Notes under the pieces: generated by a model | The model's input: the letters and a program-made list of their open reading frames with translations, nothing else | What the model was told of the DNA's origin: nothing | The model's database searches: none | In this document: positions 1 through 8,576 of the stretch, one piece after another | Numbering within the stretch: the first letter of the stretch is position 1 | Layout of the letters: each line of letters starts with the position of its first letter | Made by a program: the position numbers and the translations under genes | From: Lachnospiraceae bacterium UBA3826 | GTDB lineage: Bacteria > Bacillota > Clostridia > Lachnospirales > Lachnospiraceae | Direction: 5' to 3' | Length of the DNA stretch: 21,420 nucleotides | NCBI GenBank assembly: GCA_002393095.1 | Contig: DGII01000049.1 | Coordinates: forward strand, 1-21,420

Positions 1-1508
1 GGGCGGTCGATAATGACTATGCCATCATGAATAAGGATAGGATAGCCGTAGTATCGGAAAGACTCTTATCAGGTAAGGATATAAGGGTAAGGCTTATAGA
101 GTCAGAGGATATCATGGATATGCCGGGATACAGAGTCACGAGAAGAGATAACGGATATGGCAGTGCAGATGTGGGAGTTAGTACGTCCGATGGAGAGGAT
201 GATCGTGATGCTGACAGTACAGAAGCGGATGTGGTAGTATACGGCGGAAGTGACAGCAGTGTCACAAGTAAGCTTGAGAAAGCCTATGATAAGAAAGCCC
301 TTGTGCTTATCAAAAAGACTCTGATCCTCGGTATAGGCTGTAAGAAGGGCATGAATGCCGATAGCATAGATAGAGCTGTAGATTCCGTGCTTAAGGATAA
401 CAGTCTTGACAGAAGACTTGTAGCTGCAGTGGCGACTATAGACATTAAAAAGGATGAACCGGGTATACTCGATATCTGTAGTCGCAACAGATGGAGGCTG
501 CTTTCATATGATGCAGAAGCACTTGGAGCTTTGAAAGGTGACTTTACCCCATCGGTCTTCGTTATGGATACGGTGGGTGTGGATAATGTATGTGAGAGAG
601 CTGCAGTCAGGGCCGGCGGAAGGCTTATCGTGCCTAAGAGTGTGTCCGGGGGTGTGACGATAGCGGTGGCAGTAAGAGATAAGTGCATAGAGGATAATGC
701 CATAAAGGATAATACGATAAAGGACAATTCAATAAAGGATAATGCCATGAAGCGGTCCGCTGTATATAACATATATATAGTCGGCATAGGCCCCGGTGGC
801 GGCAAGGGCATGACCATAGAGGCGGATGAGGTACTTAGGAGTGTCGATACTATAGTAGGTTATGAGACTTATCTTGATCTGGTCAGAGGCTCATATCCAG
901 ATAAGGAATATGTCTCTACATCAATGAAGAGAGAGACTGAGAGATGCCGTATGGCATATGAGGAAGCACTTAAGGGTAAGCAAGTTGCGGTCATATGCAG
1001 CGGCGATGCCGGGGTGTACGGCATGGCATCACTTATGTATGAACTACTGCCTGAGTACAGGAGGGATGATAAGGATATAGAGCTTACGGTGATACCGGGT
1101 GTCACCGCGGCATTAAGCGGTGCGGCACTCCTTGGAGCACCCATAGGACATGACTTCTGTGTCATAAGCTTAAGCGACCTTATGACTCCGTGGGAAGTGA
1201 TAGCAAGAAGGCTTAAGGCCGCAGCAGAGGGAGACTTCTGTATAGTGCTGTATAATCCTTCTTCAAGACACAGAGCGGATTATCTTGACAGAGTATATGC
1301 ACTTCTAAGTGATGTGATAGAGTCTGACAGAGTGTGTGGCATAGCCAATATGATCGGAAGGGATGGAGAGAATACGGTCATATGCAGATTCGATGAGATA
1401 GCAGATAAGGGAGCAGATATGTTCTCCACGGTATTCATAGGTTCATCGAAGACTGTGATAACGGAAGGCCGTATGGTTACACCGAGAGGATATAAGATTG
1501 AAGAATGA
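1..1508 (+). CDS. cbiGH: CbiG-CbiH (CobJ) fusion, cobalamin biosynthesis, 5' partial
   Basis: The reading frame is open from the left edge (first full codon at base 3), so the true start lies outside; the ATG at 27 is internal. Numbering from that Met, residues about 1-80 fit the CbiG middle region and 90-215 the CbiG C-terminal domain (LGIGCKKGM, FVMDTVGVDNVCERAA). After a repetitive linker, residues 250-493 are a tetrapyrrole methylase of the precorrin-3B C17-methyltransferase family: glycine-rich VGIGPGG, then CSGDAGVYGM and IPGVTAALSGAALLGAP. In the anaerobic pathway CbiH methylates C17 and contracts the ring, and CbiG opens the delta-lactone to release acetaldehyde, so the fusion joins consecutive steps. 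The acidic stretch near residues 48-80 looks like a poorly conserved insertion. The next gene starts within a few bases of its stop, so they are co-transcribed and probably translationally coupled. Domain calls are from motif recognition. Confidence 0.9.
   Translation, partial: AVDNDYAIMNKDRIAVVSERLLSGKDIRVRLIESEDIMDMPGYRVTRRDNGYGSADVGVSTSDGEDDRDADSTEADVVVYGGSDSSVTSKLEKAYDKKALVLIKKTLILGIGCKKGMNADSIDRAVDSVLKDNSLDRRLVAAVATIDIKKDEPGILDICSRNRWRLLSYDAEALGALKGDFTPSVFVMDTVGVDNVCERAAVRAGGRLIVPKSVSGGVTIAVAVRDKCIEDNAIKDNTIKDNSIKDNAMKRSAVYNIYIVGIGPGGGKGMTIEADEVLRSVDTIVGYETYLDLVRGSYPDKEYVSTSMKRETERCRMAYEEALKGKQVAVICSGDAGVYGMASLMYELLPEYRRDDKDIELTVIPGVTAALSGAALLGAPIGHDFCVISLSDLMTPWEVIARRLKAAAEGDFCIVLYNPSSRHRADYLDRVYALLSDVIESDRVCGIANMIGRDGENTVICRFDEIADKGADMFSTVFIGSSKTVITEGRMVTPRGYKIEE
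687..746 (+). repeat. 15-bp in-frame tandem repeat (four units) in the CbiG-CbiH linker
   Basis: Four consecutive 15-base units (687, 702, 717, 732) encode IEDNA, IKDNT, IKDNS and IKDNA; a fifth, degenerate unit (MKRSA) follows. The shared core is ATAAAGGAYAAT. The array lies exactly between the CbiG part and the first strand of the CbiH part, so it acts as a charged, probably flexible spacer whose length could vary by slippage without changing frame. Confidence 0.85.
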
Positions 1509-1512
1509 TCAT

Positions 1513-3912
1513 ATGAGGATACTGATATTCGGTGGGACGACGGAAGCACACAGACTGTCGGATAAGCTGTGTGAACTGTCCATACCCCATACGATAAGCG
1601 TGGCAACTGAATACGGAGAACAGATACTTACTGAGGACAATAAAGGAGGAGACAGTGCCTGTAGGGTGATACTTAAGGGACGCATGTCCGCAGATGAGAT
1701 AGAGAAATTGATAGGATCAGGGGGATATGAGCTTATCATAGATGCGACTCATCCTTATGCTACGGAGGTATCAGGGAACATCTTAAAGGCGGTCGGACAT
1801 CTTAAGAGCCTGCAGGGTGCGGCTGACAAGGCAGGCAGGGTCATTAAGCTTTTTAGCATAGACAGAGTAAGTGATACCTGTGAACATACCTATGAAAAAA
1901 TGTATATATATGATGATAACGAAAGCGCTGCAAGAAGCATAAATGAAAGTGAAGGCAATATACTTTTAACCACGGGAAGCAAGGAGCTTAAGGTGTATAC
2001 GGAAGCCTTGGGCCGGACGGATGCAGACAGGCTGTATGTACGGGTGATTCCCTCTAAGGAAAGCATAGACCTGTGTGAAAAGGCAGGGATCATGGCATCA
2101 CATATAATAGCCATGCAGGGTCCCTTTGATACAGAGCTTAACATGGCATTGATACACAGCTATGATATAAAGCATCTGGTGACTAAGGAAAGCGGCAGTG
2201 CAGGCGGATACATGGAAAAGTATCAAGCGGCCGCCCGGTGCGGTATCAGGCTTCATGTGATAGGACGGCCTAAAGAGGCGTATGATACACATGATAAATA
2301 TGATATATATGGTGCATGTGAAAACCGTGATGTTAAGATATGCGGATATGATGAGATGCTTGATATCATAAGGTCTGAATGCGGAATGACTCCGATTAAG
2401 AAGCCGGACGCAGATGTCAGTCTGATAGGCATGGGTATGGGCTCATATGACAGCCTGACAGAAGAAGCAATAGAAGCAATGACAGGAGCTGATGTCATAC
2501 TGGGAGCTGACAGAATGATCAGGCAGTACCGGACGATATTCGGTTATGGTGAAGCCGGTATTGATGGAAGCGGGAGACTGCCGGCGGCAGGCAGGGATAA
2601 GGGCATAATCTCCGGAGGTAAGCTTATGGAGGTGATGTATAAGCCCTCAGATATCACAGATTATGTGGAATCCATTGTCGTTTCGTCTGATATGAGTAAG
2701 ACCTTCGATAAGAAGAGGATATCTGTAGCGGTACTTTTCTCCGGAGACAGTGGATTCTACAGCGGATGCAGGGGTGTATACGAAGCCTTAACGGACACCG
2801 GCATATACAGATCGGGCAGGCTGCATATAAGGATAATTCCCGGAATCCCGTCCGTGTCATATCTGGCATCGGTCACGGGTAGAGCATATGATACTGCCTA
2901 TATCTGCTCTATGCACGGAAAAGGGAGAGAGAGCATATACAGGACGGCTTCTCATGTAAGGATAGAAAGGGATGTATATACGCTTACGAGCGGATATGAG
3001 GATGTGCTTAAGCTTGCGAGGATACTTACGGACTGTGGTATGGGTGCCTGCAGGATCACAGTGGGCTGTAACCTGTCTCTTGATGATGAGAAGATAATAT
3101 CGGGGACGGCAGAGGAATTATATAAGGAGTCGGATTCTGACTCATATGTGAAAGAGGATATCCATACAAGGAACGGCGATTGCAGCAGGTCAAAATGTGA
3201 TACTGCATGTGCAGGTATGAGCGGATATGTGAGTCGGAAGCTCTGCACCTGCCATATATATAATCCCGATCCATGTGATAAGGCAGTATCCGCAGGGTTA
3301 GCGTCAGAGGAATTCATCCGCGGAAGTGTACCCATGACCAAGGAGGAGGTTAGAACCGTCACTATAGATAAGCTGCAGCTTAAGCCTGACAGCACGGTAC
3401 TGGATCTCGGCTGCGGTACGGGCTCTGTGAGTGTGGAGATCGGCAGACTTATCCCTGATGGAATGGTATATGCCATAGACAGGAATGAAGAGGCTGTGAA
3501 CCTTACTAAGAAGAATGTATTAAGGCATAAGCTTCCCAATGTGCTCGTATATAAGGGAGAGATCACTGATATACCGGATCGTATGCAGAAGGATAGTGAT
3601 GTTGATGTAGCAAAAGATGGGGACGTAAGCATATCTAAGCAGATCACGCATGCCTTCATAGGCGGAAGCGGTGGAAAGCTTTCCTCAATCCTAGATATGC
3701 TTAAGAGTATGAATCCATCGATGCGCATAGTGGTCAATGCGATCACTGAAAGAACCAAGGACACGCTTAAGGAATGGATAGAAGTGAATGGGATAAGTGA
3801 TGTAGAGGTTGTGCGTATACAGACAGACAGGGGAAGCGCCGGAGCATTGCATGAAGATATGCAGACTGAGAATGGAGTGTATATTTACTCGTTTGGAACA
3901 GGTACGAAGTGA
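1513..3912 (+). CDS. cbiJET: CbiJ/CobK-CbiE-CbiT trifunctional cobalamin biosynthesis protein
   Basis: Three enzymes in one chain. Residues about 1-290 are precorrin-6A/cobalt-precorrin-6A reductase: N-terminal MRILIFGGTTEAHRLSDKL, then DATHPYA. Residues about 298-545 are the CbiE C5-methyltransferase (SLIGMGMGS, SGDSGFYSG, IPGIPSVSYLASVTG). Residues about 600-795 are the CbiT decarboxylating C15-methyltransferase (PMTKEEVR, the SAM-binding LDLGCGTGSVSVE, FIGGSGG). CbiET together equal CobL. I chose the ATG at 1513 because it gives the usual CobK N-terminus; a TTG at 1498 with GAGAGG eight bases upstream is a real alternative and would overlap the previous gene by 11 bases. Odd points: a Cys-rich insert of about 35 residues before CbiT, and an Asp/Lys-rich insert inside the CbiT fold (near residues 690-715). 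The terminator immediately downstream marks the operon end. Confidence 0.9.
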   Translation: MRILIFGGTTEAHRLSDKLCELSIPHTISVATEYGEQILTEDNKGGDSACRVILKGRMSADEIEKLIGSGGYELIIDATHPYATEVSGNILKAVGHLKSLQGAADKAGRVIKLFSIDRVSDTCEHTYEKMYIYDDNESAARSINESEGNILLTTGSKELKVYTEALGRTDADRLYVRVIPSKESIDLCEKAGIMASHIIAMQGPFDTELNMALIHSYDIKHLVTKESGSAGGYMEKYQAAARCGIRLHVIGRPKEAYDTHDKYDIYGACENRDVKICGYDEMLDIIRSECGMTPIKKPDADVSLIGMGMGSYDSLTEEAIEAMTGADVILGADRMIRQYRTIFGYGEAGIDGSGRLPAAGRDKGIISGGKLMEVMYKPSDITDYVESIVVSSDMSKTFDKKRISVAVLFSGDSGFYSGCRGVYEALTDTGIYRSGRLHIRIIPGIPSVSYLASVTGRAYDTAYICSMHGKGRESIYRTASHVRIERDVYTLTSGYEDVLKLARILTDCGMGACRITVGCNLSLDDEKIISGTAEELYKESDSDSYVKEDIHTRNGDCSRSKCDTACAGMSGYVSRKLCTCHIYNPDPCDKAVSAGLASEEFIRGSVPMTKEEVRTVTIDKLQLKPDSTVLDLGCGTGSVSVEIGRLIPDGMVYAIDRNEEAVNLTKKNVLRHKLPNVLVYKGEITDIPDRMQKDSDVDVAKDGDVSISKQITHAFIGGSGGKLSSILDMLKSMNPSMRIVVNAITERTKDTLKEWIEVNGISDVEVVRIQTDRGSAGALHEDMQTENGVYIYSFGTGTK

Positions 3913-3915
3913 TAT

Positions 3916-3943
3916 AACTGCCTCTTGACGGGGCAGTTGTTTT
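3916..3943 (+). terminator. Intrinsic terminator of the cobalamin operon
   Basis: AACTGCCTC (3916-3924) pairs with GGGGCAGTT (3930-3938) in nine pairs, one of them G-T, around the loop TTGAC. A short T run (3940-3943) follows. It begins three bases after the stop codon of the triple fusion. Confidence 0.75.
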
Positions 3944-4030
3944 ATGGGATAATAGATTTTGCAAAATTAAATAGCATAAAATCAAAATACCGGGTAAACA
4001 GGATAATAAAGCAGAAAAGGAGAGAAGAAT

Positions 4031-4438
4031 ATGACATACGCAGTAAGATACTATACGAAGACAGGTAATACCAGGAGGCTTGCCGAGGCAGCGGCAAGGG
4101 AGCTGGGAGTTGAGGCTTTGCCCATAAGCGAAGGGATATCGGAGCCTGTGGATATCCTGTTCCTCGGCAATTCATATTATGCATTCAACATTGATCCTGA
4201 GGTTAAGCAGTTCGTCGGCTCGCTTGATAAGGATAAGGTCGGTAGGATAGTTAATTTCGGTTCGGCAGCCATGCTTAATTCCACATACAAGAAGGTTAAG
4301 GCAGAGGCCGATAAGGCAGGGATAGCCATAGATGATAAGGAATTCCACTGCAAGGGTGAGTTCAAGGGCATTCATAAAGGAAGACCGGATGAGAATGATC
4401 TTAAGGCTATCGCAGACTTTGTCAGGCAGTACAAATAA
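4031..4438 (+). CDS. Flavodoxin-like protein
   Basis: This 135-residue protein has the flavodoxin layout. A first beta strand leads into the phosphate-binding loop TKTGNTRRLA (residues about 9-18), the usual T/S-x-T-G-N-T signature for FMN. Then come a strand with DILFLGNSYYAF, where the first FMN-ring contacts are expected, and a second strand IVNFGSAA. It is slightly shorter than classical short-chain flavodoxins (about 140-150). GGAG at 4020-4023 precedes the ATG. It would act in the cytosol as a one- or two-electron carrier. It sits between the cobalamin terminator and the glnN promoter, so it is probably monocistronic. I could not find a convincing promoter. Flavodoxins reduce cob(II)alamin in other bacteria, so a link to the cobalamin genes is possible but rests only on position. 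Confidence 0.75.
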   Translation: MTYAVRYYTKTGNTRRLAEAAARELGVEALPISEGISEPVDILFLGNSYYAFNIDPEVKQFVGSLDKDKVGRIVNFGSAAMLNSTYKKVKAEADKAGIAIDDKEFHCKGEFKGIHKGRPDENDLKAIADFVRQYK

Positions 4439-4486
4439 ACTGATGTAAGCAGACTGAGATAAATAAAAAAAAATGTAAAATAGTTG

Positions 4487-4515
4487 TTGACAAACAATGC
4501 ATACTTGTATACAAT
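4487..4515 (+). promoter_or_regulatory. Strong sigma-A-type promoter of glnN
   Basis: A perfect -35 TTGACA (4487-4492), 17-base spacer and -10 TACAAT (4510-4515). The upstream stretch 4459-4480 is A-rich, like an UP element. Transcription should start near 4522, about 108 bases before the glnN start codon. Confidence 0.85.
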
Positions 4516-4530
4516 GATACACAACAAGGC

Positions 4531-4574
4531 AAGAGCGCTTTGGAGACAGGAAAGTCTTCAGGGCGTTTTTTTTT
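4531..4574 (+). terminator. Leader terminator/attenuator hairpin upstream of glnN
   Basis: CGCTTTGGAGAC (4536-4547) pairs with GTCTTCAGGGCG (4554-4565) in 12 uninterrupted pairs, three of them G-T, around the six-base loop AGGAAA. Nine T residues follow (4566-4574). The bases 4531-4535 can also pair with the T run. It lies between the consensus promoter and the glnN ribosome site, so most transcripts should stop here, giving an RNA of about 50 bases, unless a factor prevents it. GGCAAGAG (4528-4535) stands at its 5' foot, as in other leaders of this window. Confidence 0.8.
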
Positions 4575-4629
4575 ATTAGCCATATTACATACAGCCGGTT
4601 ATAAGCTTCGGCAGAAAGTGAGGAGAATT

Positions 4630-6738
4630 ATGGAAGAGAATAAGAAGATACCGGAGATATACGGAAGTCTTGTATTCAACGATAAGGTAATGCGTGAGAA
4701 GCTGCCTAAGGATGTATATAAGGCTCTTCGTAAGACCATTGACAATAATGCGCACTTTGAACTTGATGTGGCCAATGCCGTAGCGGTTGCTATGAAGGAG
4801 TGGGCGGTTGAGAACGGGGCGACGCATTTTACGCATTGGTTCCAGCCCATGACGGGAGCAACGGCTGAGAAGCATGACAGCTTTATAACACCGGATGATA
4901 AGGGACAGGTCATCATGGAATTCGCCGGCAAGGAGCTTGTCAAGGGCGAACCGGATGCCAGCAGTTTTCCTTCCGGTGGACTCAGAGCGACCTTCGAGGC
5001 AAGAGGCTATACCGCATGGGACCCGACTTCACCGGCATTTATCAAGGACGGTACGCTGTATATACCGACAGCCTTCTGTTCATACAGCGGGGAGGCACTT
5101 GATAAGAAGACACCGCTTCTAAGGTCAATGGAGGCTCTGAATAAGGAGGCAGTCAAGGTACTTGGTCTCTTGGGTAATACGGATGTTAAGAGCGTATCTA
5201 CCACGGTGGGGCCGGAGCAGGAATACTTCCTGATAGACAAAGAGGACTATGCTAAGCGTAAGGATCTGGTATTCACAGGCAGGACACTGCTCGGAGCCAT
5301 GCCTCCCAAGGGTCAGGAGATGGAGGATCATTACTTCGGTACACTTAAGACAAGGGTAGCCGAGTATATGCATGACCTTGATATGGAGCTTTGGAAGCTC
5401 GGTATACCGGCCAAGACCAAGCACAATGAGGTGGCGCCCTGCCAGCATGAGCTTGCACCGGTATTCGACACTACGAATGTAGCAGTGGATCATAACCAGC
5501 TTACTATGGAGATAATGAAGAAGGTCGCTGAGAAGCATGGCTTCGTATGTCTGCTTCATGAGAAGCCCTTCGCGGGTATCAATGGTTCAGGCAAGCATAA
5601 CAACTGGTCCATGAGCACCGATACCGGCATCAATCTGCTTGAGCCCGGCAAGTCGCCTGCGGAGAATACCCAGTTCCTTGTATTCTTAGCTGCTGTTATT
5701 AAGGCCGTGGATGACTATGCTGATCTTTTAAGGCTTTCGGTGGCCACACCCGGCAACGACCACAGACTCGGAGCCAATGAAGCACCTCCGGCGGTGGTAT
5801 CGATGTTCCTTGGGGATGAGCTTACAGCAGTCGTTGAGTCCATAGAGAACGATACATTTTTCAATAAGATGGATAAGGTGCAGATGGAGACAGGCGCAGC
5901 CGTACTTCCACACTTCTTCAAGGATAATACGGACAGGAACCGTACCTCGCCCTTTGCCTTCACGGGTAATAAATTCGAGTTCAGGATGCTTGGCTCATCA
6001 TTATCTGTTGCGGGTCCGAATGTGATCCTCAATACAGCGGTTGCGGAGTCGCTTAATTCCTTCTATGAGGAGCTTAAGGATGTGGCAGCGGATGATCTGG
6101 ATAAGGCTGTGCATGAACTTGTGAAGAAGACTCTCACAGAGCATAAGCGCATCATATTCAACGGAGACGGCTACACGGATGAGTGGATAGAGGAGGCTGC
6201 AAGAAGAGGTCTGCCGAACCTTAAGTCAACACCTGATGCTTTGCCGGTATTCATTGCGGATAAGAATGTTAAGCTTTTCATCAAGCATGGAATATTCACG
6301 GAGAGTGAGATCGGTTCAAGATATGAGATACTGCTTGAGAATTACAACAAGACACTTCATATAGAAGCAAAGACGCTGACGGATATGCTCTACCATCAGT
6401 TCTTACCGGGAGTTGAGGGTTACATGAATGAGCTTGCGGATACCATCATCAAGAAGAAGCAGGCTCTGTCCGGTGTAAGCTGCAGGGCCGAGGAGAAGGC
6501 TTTGGATAAGGTGAGCAGGGCATATGACAATATATATGAGCTTACTGAGAAGCTCGCAGAGGATACGGCACATGCAGAGACTATAGAAGACAGTCTTAAG
6601 CAGGCCGAATACTACAAAGATACGATAATAGCCGATATGGATGCGGTCCGTGTGATAGCGGATGCTACCGAGGAGCTGATCCCGGAGCAGGCGCTTCCGT
6701 ATCCGAACTACAGCAAGATCTTATTCTATGTTCAGTAG
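4630..6738 (+). CDS. glnN: Glutamine synthetase type III (GlnN)
   Basis: Makes glutamine from glutamate, ammonium and ATP in the cytosol. The 702-residue length fits the GSIII family (about 700), not the 440-470 of GSI. Recognisable segments are FTHWFQPMTG, PSGGLRATFEARGYTAWDPT, VGPEQEYFLID, HNEVAPCQHELAP, GSGKHNNWSMSTDTG, GNDHRLGANEAPPA and SPFAFTGNKFEFRMLGSS, with Glu/His metal and ammonium-site residues in the expected order. The start ATG follows AGGAG at 4621-4625. An upstream in-frame TTG at 4540 lies inside the leader hairpin and gives residues unlike the family, so I reject it. The ammonium channel gene follows after 35 bases, so the two form an operon that couples uptake to assimilation. 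Expression is probably controlled by attenuation in the leader. Confidence 0.95.
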   Translation: MEENKKIPEIYGSLVFNDKVMREKLPKDVYKALRKTIDNNAHFELDVANAVAVAMKEWAVENGATHFTHWFQPMTGATAEKHDSFITPDDKGQVIMEFAGKELVKGEPDASSFPSGGLRATFEARGYTAWDPTSPAFIKDGTLYIPTAFCSYSGEALDKKTPLLRSMEALNKEAVKVLGLLGNTDVKSVSTTVGPEQEYFLIDKEDYAKRKDLVFTGRTLLGAMPPKGQEMEDHYFGTLKTRVAEYMHDLDMELWKLGIPAKTKHNEVAPCQHELAPVFDTTNVAVDHNQLTMEIMKKVAEKHGFVCLLHEKPFAGINGSGKHNNWSMSTDTGINLLEPGKSPAENTQFLVFLAAVIKAVDDYADLLRLSVATPGNDHRLGANEAPPAVVSMFLGDELTAVVESIENDTFFNKMDKVQMETGAAVLPHFFKDNTDRNRTSPFAFTGNKFEFRMLGSSLSVAGPNVILNTAVAESLNSFYEELKDVAADDLDKAVHELVKKTLTEHKRIIFNGDGYTDEWIEEAARRGLPNLKSTPDALPVFIADKNVKLFIKHGIFTESEIGSRYEILLENYNKTLHIEAKTLTDMLYHQFLPGVEGYMNELADTIIKKKQALSGVSCRAEEKALDKVSRAYDNIYELTEKLAEDTAHAETIEDSLKQAEYYKDTIIADMDAVRVIADATEELIPEQALPYPNYSKILFYVQ

Positions 6739-6773
6739 GAACTAGCATAGAGGAGGATAGAGAGGAGATTGTT

Positions 6774-8513
6774 ATGGAAGAGATTATGAGTTTGATCAAT
6801 TCGGAGGTGTATGGTGTGTGGTTCTTAATAGGAGCCGCACTGGTATTCTGGATGCAGGCCGGCTTTGCGATGGTGGAAGCAGGTTTTACGAGAGCCAAGA
6901 ATACGGGCAATATCCTGATGAAGAACCTTATGGATTTCTGCATAGGAACAGTGGTGTTCATACTTATCGGATTCGGGCTGCTGCTCGGAGAGGATGTGGC
7001 CGGACTGATCGGTAAGCCGGGGTTTGACATATTCACGGCTTATGAAAGCTTTGACTGGTCTAACTTCGTGTTCAACCTGGTATTCTGCGCCACTACGGCA
7101 ACAATCGTTTCGGGTGCCATGGCTGAGAGGACGAAATTCCTGTCATACTGTGTTTATTCCGGTATAATATCGGCTTTGATATATCCTATCGAAGCACACT
7201 GGATATGGGGCGGCGGCTGGCTGTCACAGATGGGCTTCCATGATTTTGCAGGTTCATGTGCGATACATATGGTAGGAGGAATATCTGCACTTATCGGAGC
7301 CAAGATACTCGGACCAAGGATCGGCAAATTCGAAAGAGATAAAGACGGCAAGGTAGAGAAGGTCAATGCCTTCCCCGGTCATAACTTAGCTCTCGGATGT
7401 CTCGGATGCTTCATACTGTGGCTTGGTTGGTACGGCTTTAACGGAGCAGCCTGCACATCGCTTCCGCAGCTGGCATCGGTATTCGTTACCACAACGATAG
7501 CACCTGCGGTAGCTACAGTTGTATGCATGATATTCACATGGATCAAATACGGCAAGCCTGATATCTCAATGTGTCTTAACGCTTCACTGGCCGGTCTTGT
7601 GGCAATAACCGCACCATGCGATGTAACGGATGCATTCGGTGCCATGGTCATAGGTGGCGTAGCGGGACTTCTGGTATGCTTCGGAGTATGGTTCCTTGAC
7701 TATAAGCTTCATATAGATGATCCCGTAGGTGCAGTGGCAGTGCACTGCTTAAACGGTATCTGGGGAACGATAGCCGTAGGACTCTTCGCAACAACCTCAG
7801 CTCCGGACAGTGAGATAAGCGGACTTTTCTACGGTGGAGGATTCAGACAGCTTGGTATACAGCTTATTGGTTTTGTATCAGTAGCAGCATGGACGGTAGT
7901 AACGATCACCATAGCTTTCCTTTTGATCAAGGCGATATTCGGCTTAAGGGTATCAGAGGAAGAGGAGATAATCGGACTTGATGCCACAGAGCACGGACTT
8001 CCCAGTGCCTATGCCGGATTCTCGATCATGGATATCAGCAATACCATGACAATGGATGTCAATGAGAATACTTCACTCGGTAACGACAGCTACGAATCGG
8101 CAAGTGCAGTGCAGAAGGCGGCAGCAGTTCCGGTGGTAAGCCCCATAACAGCAGATACCGGTATCAATAAGGTGGTGATAATTGCCAAGGCAAGCCGCTT
8201 CGATGCGCTTAAGAAGGCTATGAACGATCTGGGCGTGACAGGTATGACCATGACTCAGGTAATGGGCTGCGGCATACAGAAGGGCGCAGGAGAGAGATAC
8301 AGAGGTGTTGAGATGGATGCAACACTCTTACCTAAGATCAAGGTTGAAGTAGTGGTAAGTAAGATTCCTGTAAGCGAGGTCATAGAGGCCGCTAAGAAGG
8401 CGCTGTACACCGGACATATCGGAGACGGCAAGATATTCGTATATCCTGTTGAGAAGGTAGTTAAGATAAGAACCGGAGAGGAAGACTATGATGCGCTTCA
8501 GGATGTGGAATAA
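6774..8513 (+). CDS. amt: Ammonium transporter with fused C-terminal P-II domain (Amt-GlnK)
   Basis: Residues about 1-405 form an Amt/Rh-type channel with eleven expected hydrophobic helices. The twin pore histidines lie in HMVGG (His165) and HCLNG (His324), and the cytosolic tail has EEEEIIGLDATEHG. A Ser/Ala-rich linker (about 420-460) leads to a complete P-II domain (about 465-575) with GCGIQKG, the canonical T-loop ERYRG (Tyr509), LPKIKVEVVV, HIGDGKIFV and IRTGEED. P-II proteins normally bind Amt in trans and plug the pore with the T-loop; here sensor and channel are one chain. It is 579 residues against about 400-430 for a plain Amt. The ATG at 6774 follows GAGGAG; an ATG at 6786 is the alternative. 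It has no obvious promoter of its own and follows glnN closely. I see no terminator directly after it. Confidence 0.94.
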   Translation: MEEIMSLINSEVYGVWFLIGAALVFWMQAGFAMVEAGFTRAKNTGNILMKNLMDFCIGTVVFILIGFGLLLGEDVAGLIGKPGFDIFTAYESFDWSNFVFNLVFCATTATIVSGAMAERTKFLSYCVYSGIISALIYPIEAHWIWGGGWLSQMGFHDFAGSCAIHMVGGISALIGAKILGPRIGKFERDKDGKVEKVNAFPGHNLALGCLGCFILWLGWYGFNGAACTSLPQLASVFVTTTIAPAVATVVCMIFTWIKYGKPDISMCLNASLAGLVAITAPCDVTDAFGAMVIGGVAGLLVCFGVWFLDYKLHIDDPVGAVAVHCLNGIWGTIAVGLFATTSAPDSEISGLFYGGGFRQLGIQLIGFVSVAAWTVVTITIAFLLIKAIFGLRVSEEEEIIGLDATEHGLPSAYAGFSIMDISNTMTMDVNENTSLGNDSYESASAVQKAAAVPVVSPITADTGINKVVIIAKASRFDALKKAMNDLGVTGMTMTQVMGCGIQKGAGERYRGVEMDATLLPKIKVEVVVSKIPVSEVIEAAKKALYTGHIGDGKIFVYPVEKVVKIRTGEEDYDALQDVE

Positions 8514-8576
8514 CGGATTATGATGATAGTATGGCAGCTTGTCCTAAGGAAAACTAAAGAGCATAGAAAAGGATAA

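Noticed and set aside
1..26. ATG at 27 as the true start of the first gene
   Set aside because: The frame stays open to the left edge and the protein begins mid-CbiG.
2952..3764. Long minus-strand open frame (270 codons) opposite the triple fusion, and similar minus-strand frames elsewhere
   Set aside because: Ser/Leu/Tyr-rich translations with no domain pattern or ribosome site; they mirror the codon bias of the real + strand genes.
3959..3987. TTGCAA with a TAAAAT or TCAAAA box as promoter of the flavodoxin gene
   Set aside because: Spacing is wrong (12 bases) for the good -10 candidate and the properly spaced box is poor.
4531..4574. ANTAR-type antitermination site in the glnN leader
   Set aside because: Only one hairpin is present and loop position 4 is A, not G; there is no room for a second hairpin after the expected start.
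4540..4629. In-frame TTG at 4540 as the start of glnN (30 extra residues)
   Set aside because: It lies inside the leader terminator hairpin, has no ribosome site, and its residues do not fit the family; ATG 4630 with AGGAG does.
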